NCBI GenBank assembly: GCA_964632795.1
Contig: CAZWEZ010000018.1
Location: 1 to 47,601, forward strand
Length of the DNA stretch: 47,601 nt
Direction of reading: 5' to 3'
DNA from: CAZWEZ01 sp964632795
Lineage (GTDB): Bacteria > Pseudomonadota > Alphaproteobacteria > Rhodospirillales > 2-02-FULL-58-16
The notes beneath the pieces are model-generated. The model ran no database searches. It saw nothing but the letters and a program-made list of their open reading frames with translations, and had not been told where the DNA came from. Below are positions 40,657 through 47,601 of the stretch, piece by piece. Position 1 is the stretch's first letter. The number at the start of each line of letters is the position of its first letter. A program made the position numbers and the translations under genes.

Positions 40657-41450
40657 ATCTGGATGGTTACAGAATCGATCGGGAACCGTATTACCGGCCT
40701 CTCGGAAACGAGGTCGCGTTGTTCGAGGCGGCCTACGCCGACCGCATGCCGATCATCCTCAAGGGGCCAACCGGTTGCGGAAAGACCCGTTTCGTCGAAT
40801 ACATGGCCTGGCGGCTGGGAAAGCCGATCATCACCGTTGCCTGCCATGAAGACATGACCGCGTCCGACCTGGTCGGCCGGTTCCTGCTCGACGCCCACGG
40901 CACCGTATGGCACGACGGCTCGCTGACCCTGGCGGTTCGTTATGGCGCCATTTGCTATCTCGACGAGATCGTCGAGGCCCGACAGGACACGACGGTCATC
41001 ATTCATCCGCTGACCGACGACCGCCGGATATTGCCCCTCGAGAAGAAGAACGAACTGGTCAAGGCTCACCTCGATTTCCAGTTGGTGGTTTCGTACAATC
41101 CGGGATACCAGAGCGTCTTGAAGGACCTGAAGGAATCGACCAAGCAGCGGTTCGGGGCGATCGATTTCGGGTTCCCACCGCCCGAGATCGAGGCCGAAAT
41201 CATCTGTTGCGAGGCCAACATCGACCAGGAGGTCGCGATGACCCTGGTCAAGATCGCGGAGATCTCCCGCAACCTCAAGGGCCATGGTCTGGACGAGGGC
41301 GCCTCGACCCGCATGCTTATCTATGCCGCGAAGCTCGTGGTCCGGGGTGTGGCGCTCGCCGAGGCATGTCAAGTGGCGGTGGTGTTGCCGATCACCGACG
41401 ACCCGGACCTTCGCGATGCGCTGACCGAGGCGATCTCGGCGTGCACCTGA
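40653..41450 (+). CDS. MoxR-class AAA+ ATPase, CbbQ/NirQ/NorQ family
   Basis: A 265-residue AAA+ protein. Walker A is GPTGCGKT (about residues 36-43), followed by ACHEDMTASDLVGRFLLDAH, Walker B ICYLDEIVEA (about residue 100), LTDDRRILPLEKK and the arginine-rich STKQRFGAIDFGFP segment. Family members work with VWA partners to remodel and activate enzymes: CbbQ/CbbO for Rubisco, NorQ/NorD for nitric oxide reductase. Neither target is encoded here; the neighbours are amiE upstream and a CbbO/NorD-like gene 4 bp downstream. It may take the place of AmiB, an unrelated-branch AAA+ protein in the Pseudomonas ami operon. Target inferred only from context. Confidence 0.9.
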   Translation: MNLDGYRIDREPYYRPLGNEVALFEAAYADRMPIILKGPTGCGKTRFVEYMAWRLGKPIITVACHEDMTASDLVGRFLLDAHGTVWHDGSLTLAVRYGAICYLDEIVEARQDTTVIIHPLTDDRRILPLEKKNELVKAHLDFQLVVSYNPGYQSVLKDLKESTKQRFGAIDFGFPPPEIEAEIICCEANIDQEVAMTLVKIAEISRNLKGHGLDEGASTRMLIYAAKLVVRGVALAEACQVAVVLPITDDPDLRDALTEAISACT

Positions 41451-41454
41451 ACGT

Positions 41455-43761
41455 GTGAATGTCGACATGGAAGACCTCAAGGCGCTATTTTCAAGCGTTT
41501 TTCCGGCGGGCCTACAGGATCAAGGTTACCTGGAGCGGCATTGGCGCGAGGCTCGCGGAACCTTCCCGGGCAAGACGCTGTCGAAATGGCTCGACGCTTG
41601 CAGAGACCTTTCCGCCTCGGACCTGAGCGCCAGTTGCGCGCTCATCTATCTGCGCAACGGGCCGGCGTGCGCCAGAATCGTCGGGCCGGAAGCCGTCATC
41701 GAGATGGCCAACACCGGCACGGTCCTGGGGAAAATTTCCGGCAACCGCGCCGCGCTGGCCTTGTTTTCGGTCGCCCTGGCCGCGGCCCGGCAACTCAAGG
41801 AAGCATTTTCCTTCCTCAGCTGGCTGAAGGTGGTGGAACGCTTGGCGGCGGTGGCCCCGGAATCCCTTCCTGTGCTCCTCGACCGCGTCGAGGGCCTGCT
41901 GGGGGAAATGGATGTCGCCGGATTCGAAGCCTGGGCGCTGGCCGGCGTGCGATCCGCGGGCAGGGATCCCCAACGGCGCCTGAACTTCTTCACCTTGGAC
42001 GATCCCAACGCCAAACGCTGGATGCAGCGGGAAGGGAAGGACGTCACCTTTCCCCACGTCAGACGGCGGCTTCGCGCCTATCTGATCGCGCTTTGGAATT
42101 TGCAGGCGTCGCTCCGCCCCCCCCCCGACAGCGGCAACGAGGCCGTTCCCCGGCGGACCAGTTTCGACGGCACCCTGATTTTCGTGCCTGAGGCCTTTCG
42201 GGGGTTCGAGGGGCAGAGGGCCGCCGACTTGTTTCGCGCTTCCCTGGCCCATGTCGCGGCGCACATCGTCTTCACCCGGGGAAAGTTTCCGGTCGGAACC
42301 CTCAAGCCCGTGCAGGTGGCGTTGGTCTCCTTGATCGAGGACGCCCGGGTGGAGCAGCTGGTCATCCGCGACTTTCCCGGCATGCGGCGCCTGTGGCTGC
42401 CGTTCCATGAGGCCAGTGCCTCGGGGGGGTTGGTGGCGCCGGTGCTGATGGCGCGGCTGAGCAGGGCGTTGATCGACCCCGACTACCGAGACGACGATCC
42501 CTGGGTGAGGAAAGGCCGCGGCATGTTCTTCGACAGCAAGGGTGAATGGGACAATCCCGCGATCAGCCGGACCATCGGCGACCTGCTGGGCAACGACATC
42601 GGCCAGATGCGCGTCCAGTTCAATTCCCGCGCCTATCAGGTGGAACCGCCCTATCGCGATGACAATCAAGGCCTTTGGGACTTCGGCGACCAGGAGCAGG
42701 CGCAGTTCGAGGAAGCCGTAGCCGTGGAGTCGGTCCGCCTCGAGCGAAGGGAAACAGATACGCCTCCGCCCGACAATAAGCGCGATCCGGATGATCCGGC
42801 ACCCCCCGAAGATCCGCAGGTGGGACGCGCCCGACTGGAGATGGCGGAGCTGGATGAGAACGGCATCCCCGTCGCCCGCTATCCGGAATGGGACTATGCC
42901 ATCGGTTTCGATCGTCCCGAATGGACCACCGTCCACGAATGTCCCATCCGAGCGGCCAATCCCGGCATCATCGACCGAATCCTGGAGGACCATCCGGTGA
43001 TCCTTCACCGGGTCACTTCGCTGATCCACTCGGCCAAGGTCGGCCGGCCGCTCCGGGTCCGCCGGCAGCCGGAAGGAGACCACCTGGACCTGGACGCCTG
43101 CATCCAGGTAAAGGTCAACTGGCGGATGGGGGAGACGCCGGACTCGCGGATCTACGTATCCTCGATCCGCCAACACCGGGACCTGTCGGTTCTCCTGCTG
43201 CTCGACATCTCGGAATCGACCAACGACCTGGTCCCCGGAAACGGCTCCAGCGTGCTGGCTCTGGAACGCCAGGCGACGGCATTCATCGCCCACGCCATGG
43301 TCGGGTTGCGGGACCCGTTCGCCATCCACGCCTTCTGTTCCAACGGTCGCGAGAAGGTGAACTATTTCAGCATCAAGGACTTCGATGCCCCCTACGATGA
43401 CGGGGCCAAGTCGCGCCTCGCGGGGTTGAGCGCCGGGTTGTCGACGCGGATCGGCGCCGCCCTGCGACATGCCGGTTCGAAGCTGTCGTTGCGGCTGACC
43501 CATCGCCGGCTTCTCCTGGTAATCACCGATGGCGAGCCCTTCGACATCGACGTGAACGATCAGCGGTATCTGGTTGAAGATGCCCGCAAGGCGGTCATGG
43601 GTCTGAGGCAGGCTGGCATCGATGTCTTTTGCGTCGGGCTGGAAACGGGTGGCGACAACTACCTGCAAAAGGTCTTCGGCCGCCGGAACTATCTGTTGAT
43701 CGATCGGGTGGATCGGCTTCCGGAAAAATTGCCGATGCTTTACTTCCGCCTCACGGCCTGA
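41455..43761 (+). CDS. VWA-domain protein, CbbO/NorD family
   Basis: A 768-residue cytosolic protein, the usual partner of CbbQ-type ATPases. The N-terminal roughly 500 residues are helical, with the NorD/CbbO-like FVPEAFRGFEGQRAADLFRA and AHVAAHIVFTRGKFPVG. An acidic proline-rich linker (DTPPPDNKRDPDDPAPPEDP) precedes the C-terminal VWA domain. There the MIDAS motif DISES (about residue 582) and the later ITDGEPFDIDVND (about residue 690) are intact, so metal-dependent binding to a target acidic residue is likely. GTG 41455 is the start; ATG 41467 is possible. A run of ten C at 42117-42126 lies inside the coding sequence. Confidence 0.88.
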   Translation: MNVDMEDLKALFSSVFPAGLQDQGYLERHWREARGTFPGKTLSKWLDACRDLSASDLSASCALIYLRNGPACARIVGPEAVIEMANTGTVLGKISGNRAALALFSVALAAARQLKEAFSFLSWLKVVERLAAVAPESLPVLLDRVEGLLGEMDVAGFEAWALAGVRSAGRDPQRRLNFFTLDDPNAKRWMQREGKDVTFPHVRRRLRAYLIALWNLQASLRPPPDSGNEAVPRRTSFDGTLIFVPEAFRGFEGQRAADLFRASLAHVAAHIVFTRGKFPVGTLKPVQVALVSLIEDARVEQLVIRDFPGMRRLWLPFHEASASGGLVAPVLMARLSRALIDPDYRDDDPWVRKGRGMFFDSKGEWDNPAISRTIGDLLGNDIGQMRVQFNSRAYQVEPPYRDDNQGLWDFGDQEQAQFEEAVAVESVRLERRETDTPPPDNKRDPDDPAPPEDPQVGRARLEMAELDENGIPVARYPEWDYAIGFDRPEWTTVHECPIRAANPGIIDRILEDHPVILHRVTSLIHSAKVGRPLRVRRQPEGDHLDLDACIQVKVNWRMGETPDSRIYVSSIRQHRDLSVLLLLDISESTNDLVPGNGSSVLALERQATAFIAHAMVGLRDPFAIHAFCSNGREKVNYFSIKDFDAPYDDGAKSRLAGLSAGLSTRIGAALRHAGSKLSLRLTHRRLLLVITDGEPFDIDVNDQRYLVEDARKAVMGLRQAGIDVFCVGLETGGDNYLQKVFGRRNYLLIDRVDRLPEKLPMLYFRLTA

Positions 43762-43812
43762 GGGCGGCTATGGGAATGGAACAGATCGGTGGATTTTAAG
43801 CCGGTTCGCCCC

Positions 43813-44342
43813 TTACATCGGCAGGCCGTCAAACCCTATCCAGAGCGTCCCCTTCTCCCGCCACTCCTTGAGGGTGATGAAGTTGGCAAGGACATTCCAA
43901 AGCTTATGGAGCGCGGATTGAAGCGGCGAGCTTACATCACATGAACTCATCCCCTCGGATTCCGAAGAGTCCGCTCCTACAGGGCCGGTCCCCAGCAGGG
44001 CGATTTCGGATTCGATCACCTTCATTGCGGTGATCGCCGAAACCGCCAGCGTTCTTTGCTTTTCGCGTTGTTCGTCGAAGCGAGCGCGCCAAGCGCGCCC
44101 ATGAGCCTCGCTTCGGCATCCTCGATGCGCCTGACGGAGGCGATGACCTTCTCCGCGAGGCGTGGTTCCAACGATTCCGAATATTTGCCGAAGGCATCGA
44201 CAATTTCGTTCAAGTCGTTTTCGATTGACACGCGCCCGCTGTTGACCAGTTTCCCCAGCGCCATCATCGCGTCCTGATCCATCTTCGCTTCCAGCCGGGT
44301 CCTTTCCCAGACTCGATGTGTCAAGATCTCCTCGCCCGCCAT
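43813..44342 (-). pseudogene. Frameshifted gene of unknown function
   Basis: Minus strand, ATG 44342: MAGEEILTHRVWERTRLEAK, then MDQDAMMALGKLVNSGRVSI and ENDLNEIVDAFGKYSESLEP continue to about 44070. The coherent helical sequence then jumps to another frame (TLAVSAITAMKVIESEIALL, then LGTGPVGADSSES) that ends at 43813 with LKEWREKGTLWIGFDGLPM. A frameshift near 44050-44070 therefore splits one gene of about 175 codons. I recognise no domain. It could be a sequencing error rather than decay. It converges with the VWA gene. Confidence 0.5.
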
Positions 44343-44411
44343 GCGCCGGCATCCAAGCCGCCAAGCAGTGCGCTTACCAGGAAGCTGCAGGCGTCGAAAG
44401 CGGTCCGGAGA

Positions 44412-44819
44412 TCAGGGTCTCATGGGAACATTATGATTCATCGCCGCCGACAACAACGCGGTATCGCAGTAGTGCTTGTAACTGATCATCTTGCCGCCGG
44501 CCTCGGACCAAATGTGTACGGTTTCCATCTCCACGTCCTTGCCGGTTTCGCTCGACCGGGTAACGTACCTTCCGGTGACCACGATGTTGTTGTCGTCCAC
44601 TTCGATGAAGCGGTCCGGATGCACTTCCCAGAATTCGAAGTGCTTGCCGAGATTTTCGAAGAAGGCCTTGGTGGCGGCGAGCCCGTCGTAGTCGCCGCCA
44701 TACGGGAAACCGCGCATGATCGAGAACTGGATATCGTCGGCGAAGACGAGGCCCAGATCGTCGCCCGCGTTGACGACCTCATAAAACCGCTCGGCGATGG
44801 CTTTGATGTTCGAACTCAT
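44412..44819 (-). CDS. NTF2-like / SnoaL-type protein
   Basis: A 135-residue protein with the nuclear transport factor 2 fold pattern: the helix IKAIAERFYEVVNAGDDLGL, an acidic loop VFADDIQFSIM, GDYDGLAATKAFFENLGKHF, then antiparallel strands NNIVVTGRYVTRS and EMETVHIWSEAGGKMISYKH. Relatives include ketosteroid isomerase and SnoaL-type enzymes, stress proteins and ligand-binding proteins. ATG 44819 has GGAAAGGAG upstream. No operon partner; function unknown. Confidence 0.8.
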   Translation of the reverse strand: MSSNIKAIAERFYEVVNAGDDLGLVFADDIQFSIMRGFPYGGDYDGLAATKAFFENLGKHFEFWEVHPDRFIEVDDNNIVVTGRYVTRSSETGKDVEMETVHIWSEAGGKMISYKHYCDTALLSAAMNHNVPMRP

Positions 44820-45206
44820 GATTTGGCTCCTTTCCTTTCTGTGTTGGCCTTTCCAGATGTGTCTCCGAGGGTACGCATTCGCCGTCCTTTCCTAGGCGGT
44901 CAGGCGGCGGCCGTCAACCGGATGGTTATTGAACGGAAAATCGATCCCTGCCTGTCGGAAAACCTTTAGGGGCTGTCCTAGCTACTCAACCGCCTCACCG
45001 AAGTATATGCCCGGAACCGGTTCTGCACGGCCATGGCGGTCGAGAAACGTTTTTCCGAATATTGAGGTAAGAAAAGGGCGTCTGATTCCTTGGCGCACCC
45101 ATGTCTGTTCTGGGAAAAAAACCGGCGGTCGGCACCCCTTCCAGGCAGGGCGAGTCCGCTGTCAGAGGTCAAGCTGACGAAACTCAGTGGAAAGCAGACC
45201 CGTCTA
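44820..45206. other. Gene-free region left of the IS1595 element
   Basis: I see no supported gene. A minus-strand open stretch (44978-45214) shows PQYSEKRFSTAMAVQNRF, which I cannot assign. Nothing here resembles the missing front half of the nuclease fragment found beyond the other end of the IS element. Confidence 0.5.
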
Positions 45207-45225
45207 TATCCCATAACAGCAAGTA
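45207..45225 (+). repeat. Left terminal inverted repeat of the IS1595 element
   Basis: TATCCCATAACAGCAAGTA; matches the complement of 47227-47245 at 17 of 19 positions. Confidence 0.75.
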
Positions 45226-45352
45226 GGACTGCGAGTGCGTCAATATGTTGTCATTGATTGGCCCTGTCAGAGGGGGTCCAGAATCAGATTCTAGTTACAG
45301 TACCTACTGTCCTCTGCTAAGTATATTTGCTTGGCAGGCGTTGGAGGGGGCT

Positions 45353-46351
45353 GTGCGCATCGAGGATAAGTTTCGAAAAGCCGTTGTCTATGTTGGCATA
45401 AAAAAGGGCGGGAACTTTGTGCCGTTAGGCACCGGGTTTGTTGCGATCAACTTTATCGATGATTATGGGTTTCAACAAATAGTGACAGCCAAGCACATTT
45501 TTGATGGCATTGACGACGACGAAATATACCTTCGTGTAAATCGGCTTGATGGAAGAGCCGAAGTTTTACCCCTTGCGCGTGATAGTTGGCTCGAACATCC
45601 GGACCCAGCTGTTGACTTGACAATATGCGGCACAGGTATCCCGCACGATCAATTTGATATTCTTCATTTGAGTCTGGAATCTTCGCAAGATTCAATGGTG
45701 CTTGTGGATTATTCGTTGGATACAAGTCCGATTGGCTTGGGCGACGAAGTGTTCATCGCGGGGATGTTCATAGGGCGCCTTGGAGAGGTGAGGAATTTAC
45801 CGATCATTAGGACGGGTACTATCGCTGCGATGCCCGAAGAAAAAATCAAAACTACATACGGGCTTCACGAAGCGTATCTGATAGAAGCACGGTCAATTGA
45901 TGGCCTAAGTGGGTCTCCGGTGTTTGCCGCAACTTCGTTGTCATTCGTTCAGGACGGAAAAGTCGGCATAGCATCCGGGGTTGCGGTCTATCTGATTGGA
46001 ATGCTTCTCGGGCATACGCAGGTAATCAATCCGTCAGAGATAATCGAGATTGCTCAAACCGCAGAAAAACCAAAAGAAACAAAGGACGCCATTGTTCCTC
46101 TAAATACGGGGATCGGATTGGTGTTGCCGATTTCGGCGGTTATCGAGGCCGTCGAACAACCAAAATTAAATCAGATCAGGATAGATGCCTTGGAAAACAA
46201 GCGAAAAACTAGCGGCTATATTGCTGATTCGGTTGCCGTTTCTGATACGGCACTTCCCACCACGGACGAAAACCCACAGCATCGAGAGGATTTCAATTCT
46301 CTGTTAGATGCGGCAACCGCAGGGAATAAATCAGGCCCTGAAACATCGTAG
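45353..46351 (+). CDS. Trypsin-like serine protease carried by the IS element
   Basis: A 332-residue protein with a chymotrypsin-fold pattern: LGTGFVAINF, catalytic His in QQIVTAKHIFDG, Asp in DPAVDLTICGTG and Ser in SIDGLSGSPVFAA. No signal peptide is evident, so it is probably cytosolic. GTG 45353 is preferred because TTGGAGGGGG ends a few bases upstream; ATG 45245 would add 36 unlikely residues. A Lys/Thr-rich tail follows the protease domain. Its last 59 bp overlap the 3' end of the transposase. Base composition is AT-richer than the host. It lies inside the inverted repeats, so it is read as a passenger gene. Its target is unknown. Confidence 0.75.
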   Translation: MRIEDKFRKAVVYVGIKKGGNFVPLGTGFVAINFIDDYGFQQIVTAKHIFDGIDDDEIYLRVNRLDGRAEVLPLARDSWLEHPDPAVDLTICGTGIPHDQFDILHLSLESSQDSMVLVDYSLDTSPIGLGDEVFIAGMFIGRLGEVRNLPIIRTGTIAAMPEEKIKTTYGLHEAYLIEARSIDGLSGSPVFAATSLSFVQDGKVGIASGVAVYLIGMLLGHTQVINPSEIIEIAQTAEKPKETKDAIVPLNTGIGLVLPISAVIEAVEQPKLNQIRIDALENKRKTSGYIADSVAVSDTALPTTDENPQHREDFNSLLDAATAGNKSGPETS

Positions 46352-47180
46352 CGTGGCCTTCTTTCCGCATGTTGTAGCGGTATGAAAACTCGGAAATGTA
46401 CTTCCAAAGGTGCTTGGGGCTCGCGTGGACATGCGTTCCACGGATGCTTCGCTTTAGCTGGCTCCAATAACCTTCAAGGCTGTTAACGTGGTGGATGCCG
46501 GAAACGTATTCCTTGGCGCTGTGCTGGACCTTGCCGTGTTTGTAACCCCACTTGGCAAGATCGTGATAGGCAACCCATTCATCGGATGAAACAATCGAGC
46601 CGCGTTGTACATTCTTCATCACGATAGGTGCGAGGGTTTTCCGCCTAGCGTTGGGAACTGGTCCGGCCCGGACAGAGCCACCGCGTTCAAGCATACCGAA
46701 TACGGTTGTCTTGCCCTTAGCCCCACGTCCGGTGAAGCCTTTGATTTTCGGCTTTCGTCCGCCAACATAGGTTTCGTCAATTTCAACATGGCCGGAGAGG
46801 GGGCTATCGTCGTCGGCGTTCGCCATGAGTTTGCGGAGTTCGTGGGCAATCCGCCACGCCGTCTTGTAGGTCACACCTAACTGGCGCTGCAATTCCTTTG
46901 CGGATACGCCGTTCTTGCTCGCCGTGAGCAGATACATCGCAAAAAACCACTTTTGTAGGGACGTGCGCGACTTCTCAAACGGCGTGTTGGCGCAGGGATA
47001 GACGTGGTGTCCACAAGCCTGACATGCGTAGGCGCGGCGCTTGGTAATGCGATGGAACTTAGTTTCGGAGCCGCAACCTGGACAGAACGAGGCCTTGCCG
47101 AATTTCAGTTCCATGATCTTGTCAAGGCAAGCCTCATCGGTTGGGTATTCCTTGAGGAACTCTTGAAAGGTGTACTGCAT
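46293..47180 (-). CDS. IS1595-family transposase
   Basis: A 295-residue transposase. The N-terminal zinc ribbon has two Cys pairs (FCPGCGSE and YACQACGHH). It is followed by a helix-turn-helix (VSAKELQRQLGVTYKTAWRI) and the ISXO2/DDE-type catalytic domain with HVEIDETYVGGRKPKIKG, IVSSDEWVAYHDLAKWGYKH and HHVNSLEGYWSQLKRSIRGT. Full length and uninterrupted, so it may still be active. It starts at ATG 47180 with GGAAAGGATC upstream. Confidence 0.93.
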   Translation of the reverse strand: MQYTFQEFLKEYPTDEACLDKIMELKFGKASFCPGCGSETKFHRITKRRAYACQACGHHVYPCANTPFEKSRTSLQKWFFAMYLLTASKNGVSAKELQRQLGVTYKTAWRIAHELRKLMANADDDSPLSGHVEIDETYVGGRKPKIKGFTGRGAKGKTTVFGMLERGGSVRAGPVPNARRKTLAPIVMKNVQRGSIVSSDEWVAYHDLAKWGYKHGKVQHSAKEYVSGIHHVNSLEGYWSQLKRSIRGTHVHASPKHLWKYISEFSYRYNMRKEGHATMFQGLIYSLRLPHLTEN

Positions 47181-47226
47181 GGTTTGATCCTTTCCTTGCT
47201 TACAAGGGATAGCCTAGCAGGGTGCT

Positions 47227-47245
47227 TACTTGCTGTCAAGGGATA
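47227..47245 (-). repeat. Right terminal inverted repeat of the IS1595 element
   Basis: On the minus strand TATCCCTTGACAGCAAGTA; pairs with 45207-45225 with two mismatches. Confidence 0.75.
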
Positions 47246-47268
47246 AACGCCAGCAGACATTCGGGCTG

Positions 47269-47386
47269 AACGTCGGCTTGCTGTGGGCGCTGGCGTACCG
47301 GCTGTACAGCATAGACTACGTTGACGAGGAAGCCGTTGCGAGGGATGCTCGTATCGGGATGTGGCGCGGTGAGTTCGTGCCGCCGT
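47269..47386 (+). pseudogene. Staphylococcal nuclease-like (thermonuclease) C-terminal fragment
   Basis: The plus strand encodes WALAYRLYSIDYVDEEAVAR then DARIGMWRGEFVPP. This is the C-terminal part of SNase-fold nucleases (A-x-A-Y-R-x-Y, D-Y-V-x-x-E, G-x-W-x-G-x-F-x-P-P). The catalytic N-terminal two thirds are missing, and the fragment begins about 24 bp beyond the IS1595 right end. The insertion, or a deletion linked to it, therefore probably destroyed the gene. Confidence 0.7.
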
Positions 47387-47601
47387 GTTGTACGAGGCCC
47401 AGGGCCGCTACTCCGATGCCGACTCCCTCTAATTGCGCTCCCTGACGATCTCGGAGAAGGGACAGTATGACTGCCGACGAGGCGAGACGTAGACGAGAGC
47501 TCGGCAACGCCGAAATTCGGCAAATTGCTGATGTGCTCGTCGGTGTGCGGTGTGAACCGGCGTGGAATATTGACCCCTTAGCGGGGGTTATCGGCGTCCA
47601 A
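47387..47601. other. Window end with IS21-like terminal motif
   Basis: No gene supported. The end contains GAATATTGACCCCTTAGCGG, which resembles the repeated ATTGACCCC blocks at IS21-family termini; a similar GGATATTGACCCCGTA lies at about 464-479. The element itself would continue beyond the window. Confidence 0.35.

Larger units (their letters stand above)
45207..47245. mobile_element. IS1595-family element with a protease passenger gene
   Basis: A roughly 2.04-kb unit bounded by inverted repeats: 45207-45225 reads TATCCCATAACAGCAAGTA, and the complement of 47227-47245 reads TATCCCTTGACAGCAAGTA (17 of 19 identical). Inside lie a serine protease gene (+) and the IS1595-type transposase gene (-), overlapping tail to tail. 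I see no target-site duplication next to these ends, so the exact borders may differ by a few bases or a flank was later lost. Confidence 0.75.

Noticed and set aside
41512..43668. Very long open frame (718 codons) on the minus strand opposite the VWA gene
   Set aside because: Antisense shadow of high-GC coding sequence: the plus strand has clear CbbO/NorD and VWA motifs, while the minus translation is low-complexity R/D/H/G-rich with no domain.
40653..43761. Calling the ATPase/VWA pair Rubisco or nitric oxide reductase activators (cbbQO or norQD)
   Set aside because: No cbbLS or norCB genes are in the window, so only the family level is supported.
1..47601. CRISPR array, rRNA or complete tRNA gene
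   Set aside because: No regularly spaced repeats and no cloverleaf or rRNA core sequence were seen; the tRNA-3'-like piece near 17.7 kb is too short.

Overview
The window looks like a high-GC alphaproteobacterial chromosome, probably from the Rhodospirillales or a nearby group. That placement is inferred from codon and GC character, the fused urease gamma/beta subunit, and the style of the exopolysaccharide genes; no rRNA or tRNA marker is present. Two metabolic blocks dominate, separated and bordered by decayed insertion sequences.

About 1.0-17.1 kb is an envelope polysaccharide locus. It holds a membrane-anchored protein of unknown function, a WcaJ/WbaP-type initiating glycosylphosphotransferase, a Wzx flippase, a sulfotransferase, an FkbM-type methyltransferase, a Wzy-like membrane protein, a GT4 glycosyltransferase, an O-antigen ligase/polymerase-type protein, a Wzc-type co-polymerase/tyrosine kinase, a short Wza-type export protein, an outer-membrane beta-barrel and a secreted protein. 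The AT-richer core (about 3.54-9.65 kb) sits between a truncated WecG/TagA-type gene and the last 28 codons of a GDP-fucose synthase-like gene, so a foreign glycan cassette appears to have replaced older genes.

About 17.2-21.4 kb is a graveyard of mobile-element pieces (ISNCY, IS1380 twice in inverted orientation, IS21 istB). It also holds an SDR oxidoreductase, a RusA-like protein, a small membrane protein and a perfect 34-bp inverted repeat.

About 21.4-37.2 kb is a nitrogen-scavenging region. A long minus-strand operon reads urtABCDE (urea ABC importer), ureE, ureF, ureAB (fused gamma/beta), ureC, ureG, ureD, an isochorismatase-like hydrolase, a NiCoT nickel permease and an EamA transporter. 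Upstream lie an amidase-signature amidase and, on the other strand, an aquaporin-family channel.

About 37.4-43.8 kb is an amide operon: amiC (amide sensor), amiR (ANTAR antiterminator), amiE (aliphatic amidase), then a MoxR/CbbQ-type AAA ATPase and a CbbO/NorD-type VWA protein.

The most striking finding is regulatory. The leader of amiE and the leader of urtA each carry two stem-loops with A-x-x-G-x-x hexaloops followed by an intrinsic terminator, which is the architecture bound by ANTAR proteins. The first hairpin lies in a 22-nt stretch identical in both leaders. AmiC/AmiR therefore probably governs both the amidase operon and the urea import/urease operon by antitermination. The urtA leader also contains a short decayed piece of an ANTAR gene.

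The right end (about 45.2-47.25 kb) is an IS1595-family element. I can define its ends by 17/19 matching terminal inverted repeats, and these enclose a trypsin-like serine protease as a passenger gene. A broken staphylococcal-nuclease-like gene lies immediately beyond it.
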